Shown here: in pieces, positions 12,073 to 25,681 of the stretch
Layout: each line of letters starts with the position of its first letter
How positions within the stretch are numbered: position 1 is the first letter of the stretch
Source of the DNA: Diphasiastrum complanatum
Lineage: Eukaryota > Streptophyta > Lycopodiopsida > Lycopodiales > Lycopodiaceae
Assembly (NCBI GenBank): GCA_029204225.1
Contig: CM055100.1
Span: 2,718,451-2,782,450, forward strand
Length of the DNA stretch: 64,000 nucleotides
Direction of reading: 5' to 3'
The notes under the pieces: model-generated
What the model was told of the DNA's origin: nothing
What the model saw: only the letters and a program-made list of their open reading frames with translations
Databases searched by the model: none
Program-made: the position numbers and the translations under genes

Positions 12073-13541
12073 TTAAAGCTTTGCATAAAGCTTCAAATCT
12101 GACTCTAGGAACGCCTTAGTGAAGAGGTCCGCAATATTATCCTCTGTAGGACAATACTCACGTAAAATGTCGCCATCATGAAGTATCTTCTGAACAAAGT
12201 GATAATGGATCTCGATGTGCTTCATCCTCGCATGAAAAACAGGATTCCGTGCAATGGCAATAGCACTCTGACTATCACTCAAGATAAGAGTGGCTGAGGG
12301 CTCGCCAAACTACATGTCAACAAGTAGTCTTCTCAGCCATAAACACTCCGTTGTGGCTGAAAATATCGCTCTATATTTTGCCTCACTAGAAGAAGTAGCA
12401 ACAGTGGGCTCCTTTTTACTTGACCAAGAAATTGCAGAATTTCCATAGAAAAAGCAATGTCCACTTCTAGAGCGTCTAGTGTCTTGATCTCCACCCCAAT
12501 CCGAGTCACTAAAATCAACCAAACATGCATCATCACAAGCAGGAAAAACCAGTCCATGACTTCTTGTTCCTTGAAGATATCGAAAGATCCTCTTCAACGC
12601 TTTCCAATGTGATGTCATCAGGGCATGCATGAATTGACTCATGAGTGAGACACTATAAGAAATGTCTGGTCTTGAATTACATAGGTAAATTAAACAGCCA
12701 ATACCTTGACAATATAAAGTAGTATCAAATGGTTCACCATCACCTTGACTACTTAATTTCAGGCCTGTCTCCATAGGTGTAGCAACTGGCTTGCAATCTT
12801 CCATCTTGAACCGCTTCAAAATCTGCCCAATGTAGCATTCTTGAGAGATGAAAATTCCAGCCCCTTCTTGTACAAATTCAAGACCAAGATAAAAGTGCAA
12901 TAGGCCGATCTAGGTGGCCTCATAAGGGAGAATACAGCGCCGAAGTGTCAAGAATCAGAAATGCAACATCAAGCATTCACCCTCGTGTATGTTGACAAGA
13001 ATAGCAGGGAGTGGACTCAAGAGGGGGGGTACCTATGGTTGGTAGGAGGATTCCACACAAATAGGCATGTATCTTTTGATACCACATCCTCGAGGCTTGC
13101 TTCAGTCCATAAAGTGCCTTCTTGAAAAGACAAACTTTATCTTCTTGGCCTTCAACCAAAAAACCAGCAGGTTGTTGAAGGTACACTTCCTCATTGAGAT
13201 TACCATTGAGGAATGCTGTCTTTATGTCAAGTTGCCGCAAACTCCAACCAAAATGTGCAGCCAAAGAGGTTACTACCCTCACGGTAGTCATCCGAGCAGT
13301 AGGAGAAAAAGTCTCCTCATAATCAATTCCCTTTTGCTGAGCATAGCCTTCGGGAACAAGCCTTATACTTGATTTTGTATACCCATTTAGAACCAATTGC
13401 CTTCTTCCCATGAGGAAGATCAACAAGAACCCAAATCTGGTTCTTCATGAGTTCTTCATGAGTGAGTCATACTCATCTTGCATCGCATCCTCCCAACATT
13501 TTACTCCCTTGGCCTGCTCATAAAAAACAGGTTCTTCCGCA
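12073..13541 (-). pseudogene. Ty1/copia reverse transcriptase-RNase H pseudogene
   Basis: Reading leftward: the pre-RT motif 'EQAKGVKCWEDAMQDEYDSL' (about 13520-13450), RT with KGIDYEETFSP and QLDIKTAFLNGNLNEEVYL (13426-12977), the RT thumb and connection from FYLGLEFVQ, then RNase H with DSDWGGDQDTRRS and SWSSKKEPTVATSSSEAKY (12900-12310), and the C-terminal KHIEIHYHFVQ block (12282-12073). The YVDD catalytic box is degraded near 12980 and stops or frameshifts split the domain, so it is inactive. Gag, protease and integrase are absent. Confidence 0.85.
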
Positions 13542-16500
13542 ACATCTCCATTCTAAATTTCGACATTTCAATGTCAAATGAAAGGTTGTTTTTTTACTAC
13601 TTACGAACTTTTTCTCTACAGTTCTTGTGTAAGGGTGGAATTCTTGCATGCTATCATGATTACTCGTTGCTGGTACTACCTGAAGTTTGGCACGTATACC
13701 ATGACATCAATCCTCAGCCACTCCAGCAACAGTTTTATAATGAGGACATTTTTGAGGTTTTACTTGTGCCATAGTTGCTCCATGTCATGCCACCTTGTGG
13801 CAAATTATGATTATCACAAGTGTCTACTTTTATGGTTCACCTTACAGTTAACATTTTATATGGTGCTTCCACAGTAGCAGGGACAATGTACTTTGCTTAA
13901 AAAGATTGTCTTGGAGTGATTATTTAACTAGCTTATAGGAGAGGAGAGAGAGCAGAGGATCATCATGCCTACCACTCGGCTCTTCTTCCATTCTTGAGCT
14001 TGATGCCTTTGAAGTTTTGAACACATATATGCAGGTTGTGCATGCGTTATCAGTAGGTATGGAGGCCATATTTGCAGGTATTTATTCAGATTATATCTAG
14101 AAAATTTAATCTTGGCAGCCTAAGATATCAACTGCTATGGTTACTCTTGCTACACCAAGGTCTGGTTCTACTGCTTCTGAGATTCATTGCTTTCATATCA
14201 CTTGACTGTTGTTTGTGTTGTGTATATAATGATAGTCACTAGACCGTGGTTGTCTATGATTTTAAACACAAGATACAACTATTTTTTGTACTTTAGTTTA
14301 TGGAAATCAGCTTGAGAATTAAATGGCAAAATCGGAGATTTATTTTTAGATATGTCCTAAGAGTAAATGCAAGTAGTAACTATATATATGGATAGCAGAG
14401 CTGCTCTTTGTTGGACCTCCTGCACATAAGGTACATCGTGATAGGTCTTTCTTTGATTGGCAGCTTTCAGCCCGCAATACTGACCACAGTCACTTATATG
14501 CTAAGGAGATACTATAGATGATCTATAAATGAGGTTCCAGTACGAGCATTTTTAGATGAGATAATAGTACACAAAACTAAGATGGATCACAGGATGTTCC
14601 TGATCAGGGTGGCCAATCATGTGTAGATGAGACAAAAATAGTATGCTAAGTAAGGTACAGTGATAACCAGAGTAGTTGCAGCTTGTCTTACATGAGGTAC
14701 AGGCACAGGACCACTATTGAGGGTGTTTCTATGGAGGGACATCTTTTGGTGCAGCCAAGCACTCTTTGGGTTTCCATGGTCCAGTTCAGTATGGAATATT
14801 CTTGTTGTTGGCTATTATGCATTTTAGACAGTTCTTCTTGTTGATTGTCGTCCATGGTCCCTTCAGATTGTGTGGTCACTGGATCCTTGTTACACGTTCA
14901 GGGCCACCCTTACCTACCACTACATTGGCACTCCTGGTCTATGCAATTTTATTTGAAACTTAATTTTATTAATAAAGTAAACCCTAGCCCAAGTCAAGCT
15001 TTAGACAAGTCTCTTTCAAGTAAAAGGCTCATGCTTCCGTATAACCCCTATCCTTGGACCCCTCTCTCCTTCAGTATACCTTTTTCATTGGCGCTTATTT
15101 TGAATCCCCCTACTTTAGGACTAGTCACCATTTACCCCAACACGGGCACCAACATTCCATTTTGTCGTAATCGGTCAACTAGATCACACCCAATGAATTT
15201 TTTTTTTGGCTGTAAGAAAGGTCTAACATTATCCAAGGTCAAGTTTTGTATCAAAAGCATTACGGCTTTAAATTTATTTTTTGCATTATTTGAGTAGCTG
15301 GGTGGATTGGGCCTAGACCATCCAACTTCAGCATCCATTTGCAACTCAAGGCCTCCAACGTTACTCGCTTACGTCATATGACCTGGTAACTGGTGGACAT
15401 TTTTTAAGAAGGTTTATGGACTTCACAGGTGGAGGAACTAAGAGCTAATGAACTGGGCTTGAACTTCTGAATGTTTCCTGAAAGTTCATAGTCTTTATAT
15501 TTGTTTGCAAGAGTCTTTGGTGCTGGACATAACAGATGGTGGTGCTTTTGCAATTTGGTGCTTAACCTGTATCCTCTAGCCCCTTCTCGAACTTGTATGT
15601 CTGGCCAATCTCGTTCAAATTGCAATTGTTCTGGTTTTTTTTAACGATGACTTATAATTTTTATTGTCCCTTTTCAAAAGGAATACGTCTGCTTAACATC
15701 TTAGCTGGTCACTTCCACCCATGCTCCATAATGTTTCCACAAGCAATTGTTGTGTAGGTTGATGTCTGCAAATCTGTTTTTCACTTGCTTGTACGTTTTA
15801 TTCTTGATTCTGATTAAACCTGGGATGATGAATATGGATTTTATGATTTCACAGGTTTCAATGTGCAATTAATTCTTTGCAAAACTAAATATTGGAGTTT
15901 ATAAGACTCTGAGAAGATGCCTTGAAAGCTGTATAGGAGGCATGAATCATTTAAAGCATAGTTCATGTGGTGGGTTTCCGCCGTCGGTAAGTTGAAAATG
16001 GTTTGCAAATATCTATTTGAAAGCTCGATTTGCAATGTCCATCTCAGTATGTGATAAGAGAAAAAAAAGTTTGCAGAAAGAAAGGCGTGGATTAGTTATT
16101 TTATGTACCATCCTTTCACATCATATATTGCTTACATTTTCAAAGTGTGACAAGAATGAGAAAGTTGTAGATTTCAACGTTAGTTTATAAAAGATGGTGT
16201 GGTATGTTTGTACACTTTGTCTATCTCAGTTGTGTGAGTATGAGTGCACTCTTTTTAAAACTTGTTTAATTTTTTACTTAGGTAGTGTTATAGGGCATTA
16301 TAGGACCAATTTTATAAGGTATTTTTAAGCCAAGACCATACTTTTTTTCATATATCCGAAGTAGCCATAGTTCTTGGGCACTTTTCCTGTATCTTGGGCC
16401 TGAAAAAGGGCTAATTCCTGGTGTATCTTTGTTATGTAGGAGTTGACATTCATGTCCAGCCCTTTTTTGTTAGTTGGCTTCAATATGATCAGCACTGCAA

Positions 16501-16700
16501 TTGTATTCATTGTGAATAACAAGAAGAGTGTTGGTTAATATACTTACAACAGATGTCTCACAAGAGTTTCCATGATTCATAGCGACCGGGGAACAACAGT
16601 AGGAACAGATATGGGAATGAGAACAAGCAGCAAATATGATTCTAAGAAAATGGGAATGAGACCAGAATGCCACATCCTCAGATACATATACATATACATG
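13542..16700. other. No gene recognised
   Basis: AT-rich DNA with scattered short frames. A minus-strand frame at 15344-15132 containing 'LTLDNVRPFLQPKKKFIGCD' looks protein-like, but I do not recognise it. I see no RNA gene and no paired terminal repeats. Confidence 0.4.
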
Positions 16701-16709
16701 TACATATAC

Positions 16710-16718
<9 letters not shown>

Positions 16719-16748
<30 letters not shown>
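16719..16748. repeat. (TG)n microsatellite
   Basis: About 15 TG units follow a degenerate TA/CA tract. The peptide-like frames across it are artefacts of the repeat. Confidence 0.9.
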
Positions 16749-16749
<1 letters not shown>

Positions 16750-17191
16750 TTGTGTCACATTTGTGCCTATCCATGGGGTAGGAGGATGCACCCATGGTGG
16801 CATGGGTGCATTCTCCCACATGAACATCTTTTAGTTAAAAAATGTGGAATAGAATCTTTAATGCATGGATGACATAGTATGCATCCATTTGGTAGGGCAT
16901 CCCAAAACTTTCATGATCAAAGGTGTTAAACAAAAGGGCAAGTATATACTTTCATGGTGAAAGGTGTTAAACAAAAAGGGACTTTCACTATCAAAGATTT
17001 CACTAGATTTGAAGGGCACTCTAAGGATGTTTTAGATTAAAATACTTTCCACTGGAAAGGGTAAAATAAAAATGTATTTTTATGAAAATCGGGTGTGAAG
17101 GACTGGGAGGACTTCAAATGCAAGAGCGCTCGCTCACCACTCTCCTCTCTTTCTTATCTTATGTCACTCCTACTCCCCCCATATAGCACAC

Positions 17192-17194
<3 letters not shown>

Positions 17195-17281
<87 letters not shown>
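17195..17281. repeat. Compound (CT)n(CA)n microsatellite
   Basis: A CT run of about 36 bp passes directly into a CA run of about 50 bp. Confidence 0.95.
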
Positions 17282-17285
<4 letters not shown>

Positions 17286-17289
17286 CATT

Positions 17290-17467
17290 AGCAAGGGTGC
17301 AGGGAGGGCGTGAGGGGAGCGCATGTCGGTAGGGTGCGTTGGGAGGGTGTAAGGCGGGCGTGTGGAGCAGGTGCAGGGAGGGCAAAGGGAGCGCATGCTG
17401 GGAGGACGCAAGGGCGGACGACTGGGGAGGGCGTAGGGAGGCGTGCAAGGGAGGGGACATCGGGAGG

Positions 17468-17525
<58 letters not shown>

Positions 17526-17770
17526 CCCCCCCGTCGCACCCCCTCGCGCGCACACACCATCATCCGCCCGTCATCGGCGGGCACACTTCAGCGAGAATAT
17601 AATCTTTTAAGCATGAAGTATGATGCATGACATATTATCCATCCATTTGGTAGGGCCCCGCACAACTTGACATACCTATAGCCTATTGTCACACCTATGT
17701 CATGCCTACACTCTCTCTTTCTCTATTTCTCTCCCTATGTCACACCTATTTCTCCTAGGTCATGCTTATT

Positions 17771-17830
<60 letters not shown>

Positions 17831-18080
17831 CCTCCCTCCCCCCCCCTCCCCCCGAAGGAGGGGGCGTGGGGAGGGTGTAGGGAGGGCATGCGCGCGGAGG
17901 GATGGCACTCAAGGAGGGCGCACACACTGGGAGGGGGCGTAGGGGGGCCAAGGAGAGGGCACGCAGGGAGGGCGAGCGGGGAGGCCGCACGCACAAGGAG
18001 GGGGCGCAAGGGAGGGGACACAGGGAGGGCGCGCACGGGAGGTGTCGTAGGGAGGGCCCCTAGGGACGGAGGGCCCTCTC
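17290..18080. repeat. G-rich minisatellite-like tract with two long (CT)n runs
   Basis: Irregular GGGAGGGCGC-type units fill 17290-17468 and 17860-18070. They are interrupted by CT runs at about 17469-17522 and 17775-17827. The tract is far more GC-rich than its surroundings. Open frames on both strands are low-complexity artefacts. Confidence 0.8.
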
Positions 18081-18267
18081 TCTCTCTCTATGTGCGCCGC
18101 GCGCTTGCACACACATACACACCCCATCAACGGACACAGTTTGCTAGTGTATATGGCATCAGGATCTCGATGGATAGATCTCGATGCCAGCAAATACCAC
18201 TCTGATCTTAGACACACATGCCTTTCCAGTGATAAATCATTACCAGCGAGAGCAGAAATCTTTAGAC

Positions 18268-18459
18268 ATGGCAATTAGTAGAAGCAGTAAATCGACAATC
18301 CATCAGAAGAGAACAAATGCTCACGAATGCTCCATCTGCCACCAAATATTCAAATCTGGCCAAGCTCTTGGCGGCCATAAAAGGTGCCATTGGGGTGGAG
18401 TTGGAGCTTCTGAGGCCAGCAATTTCGTCACAAAGCAGCAGGAACTGTTTGTGAAATAG
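18268..18459 (+). pseudogene. ZAT-type C2H2 zinc-finger fragment
   Basis: A 63-codon frame contains one plant-specific EAR/ZAT-class finger: [20 protein letters not shown] with the second His following, including the diagnostic QALGGH recognition helix. Known family members are nuclear DNA-binding repressors of roughly 200-350 residues with two or more fingers and a C-terminal DLNLP motif. Here only one finger is present, the frame ends about 25 residues later, and no EAR motif follows. It sits inside a microsatellite island, so it is probably a captured or decayed gene piece rather than a working gene. Confidence 0.6.
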
Positions 18460-18489
18460 GAAGTCCATAACAGAAAGACCAGAAAATCG

Positions 18490-19035
18490 TCGTCCGATCT
18501 AGGTGGCGGCCGATGATTTGGAAATTCAATGTGTCGTTGACGGACGTTGATTTTCCAATCTAGGTGGCGGTGGTCCTTGTGCGGCCTAAATGCGGTCCTT
18601 ACTCAATTTTTTTTCCAAAGATTTGAATTTTTCCCAAGACTTTTTCGATAAATCCTAAACTCAAAATCAGACTTTTTTTCCCTAAATCCTAAACCCAAAA
18701 TCAGATGTCCACCTGCCGTACTTCGGCCACGTACATATGGACACACATACATTGGCCATCCGTCAATGACCATCGACTTTCCGCCTAAACCATCGGCCAC
18801 ATAAATCACACATGCCATCGGACACAAATCATACATACAAATTCACACACACAGATACAGACACACACTCATACACATAAATCTATACACACAAACACAT
18901 CATCGGCTGCCCGCCATCGACGGGCACACTATGCTAGGCATCGGCCGCCACCTAGATCACCCGTCAACGACATACTAAATTTTCAAATCATTGGCCGTCA
19001 CCTAGATCGGTCGCCATTGCCCATCAACGACGGGC
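18490..19035. repeat. Diverged inverted repeat with GATCTAGGTGGCGG / CCGCCACCTAGATC arms
   Basis: GATCTAGGTGGCGG near 18495-18512 and 18548-18570 recurs in reverse complement as CCGCCACCTAGATC near 18945-18960 and, diverged, near 18988-19005. A second motif, CATCGACGGGCACACT and variants, recurs near 17568, 18121, 18913 and 19024. This looks like the remains of a small inverted-repeat element or several copies of one. Confidence 0.55.
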
Positions 19036-19087
19036 ACTCTTTACTAGTATATATATATATACACACACACATATATATATACATACA

Positions 19088-19089
<2 letters not shown>

Positions 19090-19126
<37 letters not shown>
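19090..19126. repeat. (TG)n microsatellite
   Basis: Uninterrupted TG units following an AT/CA-rich tract. Confidence 0.9.
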
Positions 19127-19130
<4 letters not shown>

Positions 19131-19397
19131 TTTTCAAAGATATTCCCACACGTAAAAATTCATTTGTGTTTTGAAATCACAGATCATATATATGAGATAC
19201 ATGATGAGTACAATATGTATGCAAGGACTCTGCTATATAAATAAAAAATACTTAATTTACTTGTTTTTGAGTCTTGACAAAAGTTGTGACCAACACGCGC
19301 ATTCCCAAGCTCTTCCCAAATGTTCTTGGGAATACGCTCCCTGGTCATGTTCCCGTGCAAAATGCAGAAGATTTTCAAATGTTTAAATTGATTTTTC

Positions 19398-22300
19398 ATG
19401 TAGATTGCTAGAAATTGTCAACTGATTCCAAAATCTCTCTTGATCTCTCAATAGAATGAAGGATTGCAAGTACATTGAGATAGTATTTTTGGCTAGTTGA
19501 GCAGGTCCGGAACGTGTTCAGGTGCCACATCATCATCATCAGGTATACCTATTCAATCATCTTGACCTAACTATTAGGTCTTACCAACCATGGTGGTTAG
19601 ATTGATTGACCAACTTCCTAGATTCATGGAGTCTTTCACACTTTTGAATTACTAGGATTGGTGGCAATTTTGTGGGTTGATTGGTTGTCACAATAGATCC
19701 ATAGAACCTCCTTGGCCTCCATGACTTGAAGCTCCACCAAAAGTCTTTTCAGCCATAAGACCTCCTTGCATGTAGATGTCAAAGCTTTGTACTCGGATTG
19801 AATTGATGATAGTAAAATAGTATTTTGCTTTTTTAAAAGCCATGATACTACTCCACAAAGGAATGTAGCAAATGCACTTGTAGATTCTTGATTCACCTTG
19901 TGACCTACAAAATCTGAATTCGAGTAGGCTCTTAAGCCATGATTAGTCCCTTTATAAAGTATGCCAAAATTTCTGAAATGTATCTTAGGACTCTTTTGGC
20001 CGTTTTTCAATGAGATACTATTGGACTTTGTATAAATTGGCTTAACCTTCCAACTCTAATTAAGATTAGGTGTCGTTATAGTTAAATGGATCAAGGAGCT
20101 TCTCAAAGGATGCTTCATCATCTCTTATAAATGCTTTTACACTTTGCTCCATTGGTGTCTCAATATTTTTACAATTCCTCATTCCAAATCTATCTAGGAT
20201 GGATAAAGCATATTTATATTAACATATGAAGTTAAAATCCATGCTTCTGGTAACTTCTATTCCTAAATTGAAGTCACTAATAGGCCATCAAGATCATTTC
20301 CACTAGGGATAATGTCATCTACATACAAAACAAGTACAATGAAATCTTACATACAAAGAAGGATCATAACAAATTTGATAGAGTTTAGAAAGATGTTGAG
20401 CCTAGAGTACCAAGCTCTCTAGGTGCTTGCTTGAGTCCATAGAGACTCCTCTGCAAAACACATACTTTTCTTTCAAGTCCCTTTTTTATGAAGACCTTGG
20501 GTTGCCTCATGTAGATCTTTTCCTCCAACCAACCATTGAGATAGACATTTGTAACATCAAGTTGGAAGAACATCCAATTGAACGTAGTAGTAAGACTAAT
20601 GATCAAGCTTAGCCATGGGAGCAAAAGTTTCATTATAATCAATGCCTTTAGTTTGCAAAAAATCTTTTGCTTTAAGCCTTGTTTTATACTTACTTATTGA
20701 CCCATCTTGGTTGTACTTCAATTTATACACCCACTTGCAACCAAGTGGTTTATTCCCTTGAGGAATATCAACAAGTTTCCAAGTATGATTCTCCATGAGA
20801 GCATCATACTCCACACTTGCATGGCATCCATGCAACTTTTTGATTTACAAGTATCTTCATAGCAAGTTGGTTTATCAAGCATTGAAGTATGAAAAGTATA
20901 TGAAGTGAAAGATTGAGTACCTTCCCTTTGATCACCTTTGCCAATGTATGTGAGCCTTGATGGCTCGACCCTTGCTCTAGAAGATCTTCTTGGAGCTCTC
21001 GAGTCTTGAGGTGGATCCTCAAGGTCTTGGTCACTTTGATGCTCCTCTTCCATCCTAGCAAGATCTTTGACACCAAGATGATTAGTAGCACTTTTATCCA
21101 CTTTGCAAATTTGTCTTTCATAAAAAATAACATTCCTACTCACTATGATTTTCTAAGTGATAAGATTGAAAACTCTATATCCTTTGTTATTTTCAATATA
21201 CCCCACAAATATACCTTTTATAGAGGTGGCATCATCTTTCTTCCTTGTCTCTGATATAAGAACAAATCAACTCCCTCTTTATGCCATTAGCATCACAAAA
21301 CTCTATCATTTTGTTGGAGATGAACTCTCCACCATTATCACATTTTAATACTTTGATCTTAGTATTAAGTTGATTTTCAACTAGAGCTTTGAACTTTGCA
21401 AATGAATCAAACACCATACTTTTTGAGGACAAAAGGTAGATCCAAGCAAATCTTGAGTGATCATCAATAAATGACACATACGCTTTGGCACCACCATTAG
21501 ATTCTTGTGAGAAGCTATGCACATCCGAATGTATAATTTCAAGAGGAGTGATAGATTTTGTGGTAGATTTGGAGAAAGGATGCTTGTGCATCTTTGAGAG
21601 ACTACAAGTCTCACATAGCTTACCACACTTGACAACTTCTTGGAGAGGTCGAGAGCAAGATCCTTTGCACACATGGATTTCATTGCTTTGAAGTTAGGAT
21701 GGCCCAGCTTCTTGTGCCATAGCTCCATTAGAGTGATCTCTTCCTTTGCCAAGTTCACACTCTCCATAGCCACATTAGCATCCAATTTAGACAATCTACC
21801 ATGTTTAAATCCTTGTGCTATAGAATTATCATTCTTGAAAATGGAACAAACTCCTTGCTTGAATTGTACATCTAGGCCATTATCCATTAGTTGGCCAACA
21901 CTTAACAAGCTCTTGGTGATTGAAGACACAAAGAACATTATCTAGATCCATTCTTCTAGATGATCCTAGACACAAATAAATGGTTCCAACACCATTTATT
22001 TTACACTCTTGATCACTTCCAGTAAAGATGAACTTTTCAGCATCATTGAAAGAAAGTAGAGTAGAGAAATAGTCCTTTTGGAAAGTCATGTGGGAGCTTG
22101 CCCCACTATCAATCCACCATGCTTCACTCGAGTTGGATTTGGACGACGATGATGAAGTAGATGCCATCAAGGATGAATCTTCTTCATCCTTCTCCTCTGG
22201 ATGTGCAATGTTGCCTTGTTTGTTTTTTTGTGCATTCTTCTTTTGTAGCATTCGGATGCAAAATGTTTCTTCTTTCCACAAAAGAAGCATTTGAGTTTGG

Positions 22301-24030
22301 TCTGGTCCATTTTGCCTTTGCCTTAGAGCTTGAAGATTGATCTTCCTCTTGGCTCCCTTTGCTTGATTTTTCTTGGATCATTTGGTTTTCTTTTTGCCTT
22401 TGAATAAGAAATCAACTTTTTCATCTCCATCGTGCAATGACAAGGAACTCATCCTACACTCCTCGACCTCTAGCACACTATGGAACTTATCAATAGATGG
22501 CAAATTGTCTTGGATGGCAAAGCTTTAAACCAAAATTGAGAACGCATCTCCTAGGCCATAAGTTTCTTCAAATTTGATTTATAAATTCCGTTCAATATGG
22601 TACTAGCTCATTGTCAAGTATCTTGTCGCCAAGAGACTTGATCCTTAGCACATACTCTTGTGTACTTTCATTACTATTTACTATGATTTGCAAGATTTGA
22701 TTCCTAAGCATGAGAACTCTAGAAGTGTTATTGGATTCATAAATGGCTTCTAATGAATCCCATGCATCTTTGGTCAAAGTACAAGTGGCTACCTCCTTCA
22801 AGAAGTCATTACTAACATTCATCTTTATGCAATGTAATGCTAGTCTTGTCTTTTTCTTGTATTTCACTAGCTCTTGTTCTCCAAGAAACTCATCCTCTTC
22901 ATCTAGGACAAAGATTCAAGTAGCAAGATCCTATTGATTTTGATTCAAAAGAATTCTCTAGAAGGATTCTACAAAACAGTACTCAAGACAATTAAAATTG
23001 ATTTAACTCTTGAAACTCACAAAGGTTTCACTTGATTTGATCAACTCAAGATAGACTTTTAGCCTTGATTTGGACTTCTAGCCTTGGCCCTCTCACTCTC
23101 TCACAAAGATTGAATGGAGATATAACGAGTTTGCATCGAATTCCTATAGAATCTCATCAAAAAATCAATGATTTTGGACTCAAAATGACCCTTTCTCACT
23201 CCTCCTTGATGATCCAACAAGACTTGTAAAACCACTTTTGAAGACTTGTTCTCAGGACCTATTAATTGGATTTAATAACACAAAGTCAAATCTCAAAAAT
23301 GGCTAATGATCTTTGATGTTTTTTTCTCTATGATTTGCATCAAAAAACTCATTAAGATGATCTGTGATGGGATTATTGGGATCTAATGAACAATGGCAAT
23401 AAAATACAGGTACAAAGTTTCTCCCACGTGTGGAAAGTACGACTGCTGACCCCTACCAAATTTAGATCTCAAAATCTGAAGCAATCACTTGGAAGGGACT
23501 TGCCCTCACAAATCTAGTTCTCTAGCAAGAGACTTGCTAATTTTGGATTGTGTTTTAATCATCAATTATTCTCTTGTACTTGGCTCTGATACCATGTTGA
23601 AGTATAGTACTTTGGACCTTAAATGAGTGCATTAATGCCTCACAAGAGTGATTGATTTATTAATCTATCTATATATTGCAAAACTAGAATACAATTTCTA
23701 GATCTAGATTGACAATTTAGAATCATACAATCAAGAGCAATCAAAAGATGATAAAAACTAGTAGATCGCACGTGTGTAGTATAGTCTGATGTACGACTTG
23801 CTAATAGAGAATGAACTTTACAAAGTTTACATTGCATTCCAATCACAAATTCACAATTCAAATGTGTAGATTGCTAGAAATTGTCAATTGACTCCAAAAT
23901 CTCTCTTGATCTCTCAATAGAATGAATGATTGCAAGTACATTGAGATGGTATTCTTGGTTGGCTCAGCAGGTCTAGCACTTGTTCAAGTGCCACCTCAAC
24001 ATTAGGTATACCTACTCAATCATCTTGACC
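19398..24030 (-). mobile_element. Ty1/copia LTR retrotransposon, degenerate, both LTRs truncated
   Basis: The minus-strand 5' LTR starts at 23595 (TGTTGAAGTATAG...). The next bases inward, 23581-23594, are TGGTATCAGAGCCA on the coding strand, the initiator-Met-tRNA primer site. About 160 bp of matching LTR is visible at 19398-19570 and again at 23870-24030; the left LTR lacks its first part and the right LTR its last. Internal order: gag (22867-22592), protease DSGASSHM (22290-21880), GAG-pre-integrase and integrase (21938-21232), RT (20835-20385) and RNase H (20010-19636). Domain order is normal for copia, but frames are broken in many places. Confidence 0.85.
21232..21938 (-). pseudogene. 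copia GAG-pre-integrase and integrase core remnant
   Basis: Two overlapping frames carry ELWHKKLGHPNFKAM (pre-integrase zinc motif), 'HSDVHSFSQES' with the first catalytic Asp, SFIDDHSRFAWIYLLSSKS, and KCDNGGEFISN with the second catalytic Asp. A frameshift separates them and the Glu-containing end is not in frame. In the intact family this enzyme joins retrotransposon cDNA to host DNA. Confidence 0.8.
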
Positions 24031-24204
24031 TAATCATATAATACAGATCTTCTGCCAATTGTTGCTTTCGTAAGATTGGTTATTCCCACATGCACACATG
24101 TCAGTACGTGATTAGGCCAATTTTAGTGTGTGATGTAGCTCGAGGTAGTGTAGGCTCCAGAGAAGCAACACTTTTTGATCCATTCCAAGACAATTTCTCA
24201 AGAT

Positions 24205-25681
24205 ATAATGGCATTTTGGGGATCCTTTATCTTGGAGCATAGTGAGAGATTGACTACCTCCAACTACTCTATTTGGAAGGTGAGGATGAAGTCAATTTTG
24301 ATCCTCCTAGTTGTGATGGATATTGTCCTTGGACTTGAGGATGAGCCTCAATTGCTTAAAGAAGTCCATAGGTACAAGAAAAGAGCAAGAATGGCTCTTC
24401 ACTCTAGTCTTTTACCTTATGAAGGTGTCAAAAAATCTATCTATATTGCAAATGATTGTGAGTGTAGGATTGAAGTAGGGAGTATTCCATTAAATGTTGC
24501 ATCCTCAAAAGTCCTGTGTCTCAAAAATGTTCTTTTCTATGTCAAAATCAACAATAAATCTCATTAGTGTGGGTCAATTGCTTGATAATGGCCTAGATGT
24601 CAAGTTTGGTGTTGACACTTGTGTAATTAAGAGAAAAGATGAGATTGTTGCTAGTGGATCTAGATTTGGAGGGATCTATAAACTAGATTCTAGAGAGAGT
24701 GCTAACACTTGTGATATAGCCTACAAGACCAAGATTTTTCAAGAAGACTTATGGCATAAAAGATTGGGCCATCCCAACTTTAAAGCCATGGCATCTATGG
24801 TCAAAGAAGTGAAAGCTAAGGAGCTTCAACCTTGTGAAGCATGTGCAATTGCAAGTCACATAGTAAGCCATATTCAAAATCCAACATCAAGACTCATATT
24901 CCATTGGAGCTTGTGCACTTGAACCAAAAGCAAAGGAGGAGCTACATGCTTTGTCACCTTCATTGATGATTATACAAGATTCACATGGATGTATCTCTTA
25001 TCTTCCAAAGCTATGGTGTTTGACATTTTCCTCAAGTTCAACGCTCTAGTTGAAAAGCAATTCTCCTTCAAACTCAAAGCTTTGAGAGGTGATGGTCGTG
25101 GAGAATATATCTCCAACAAATTTCATGACGTTTGTGAGCAAGAGAGAGTCAAAAGAGAGTTCACTTGTGACTATTCCCCTCAACAAAATGGGGTGGCTCT
25201 AAGGATTGAAGCATCTCTTCCCAAGGACTTTTGGAGAGAAGCAATCACATGTGCCATTTATCTTCTCATCTTGTTCTTGGAGGAAAGACACCTTTTGAGA
25301 TGTTGCATAAGGAGAAGCCTAAGGTTGATTACCTTAGAATCTTTGGATGTATTTGCTTTGTTGCCTTTCGAGACTAGGAAGAAAGATGATCCTAGCTCTA
25401 TCAAAGGTGTTATGGTTGGATATTCATCTACAAAGAAAGCTTATAGAGTTTTTATACTCTCTACTAACAAAGTTCTTGAAAGTAGAGATGTGATTTTTCA
25501 TCAAGCCCACAAGATCAACTTGGATGGGGCCGAGATCACAGCATCTTATGATGCATCTTCTATTATCAATATTGAAAACAATCAAGACATGATGGGATCG
25601 AGGCTTGAGGAGGAGCATCTTCAAGCAATCACACCAAGAAAATTCGGCGATGGGAATAAAAGCATGGTCGAGTTGGCATAA
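24205..25681 (+). pseudogene. copia gag-integrase fragment with internal deletion (+ strand)
   Basis: The gag start (LTTSNYSIWKVRMKSILIL) runs directly into a protease-distal segment ('YEGVKKSIYIANDCECRIE'), so most of gag, the zinc knuckle and the protease Asp are deleted. Integrase pieces follow: LWHKRLGHPNFKAM (24750-24790), 'TFIDDYTRFTWMYLLSS' (about 24955-25005), and 'GDGRGEYISN' and 'YSPQQNGVA' (25089-25200), then the C-terminal part to 25681. No RT and no LTR. It belongs to the same gag lineage as the elements at 19.4, 39.3 and 52.5 kb. Confidence 0.8.

Noticed and set aside
17154-18205. Many frames in the CT/G-rich island
   Set aside because: All consist of dipeptide runs or Arg/Gly/Pro-rich low complexity from repeats.
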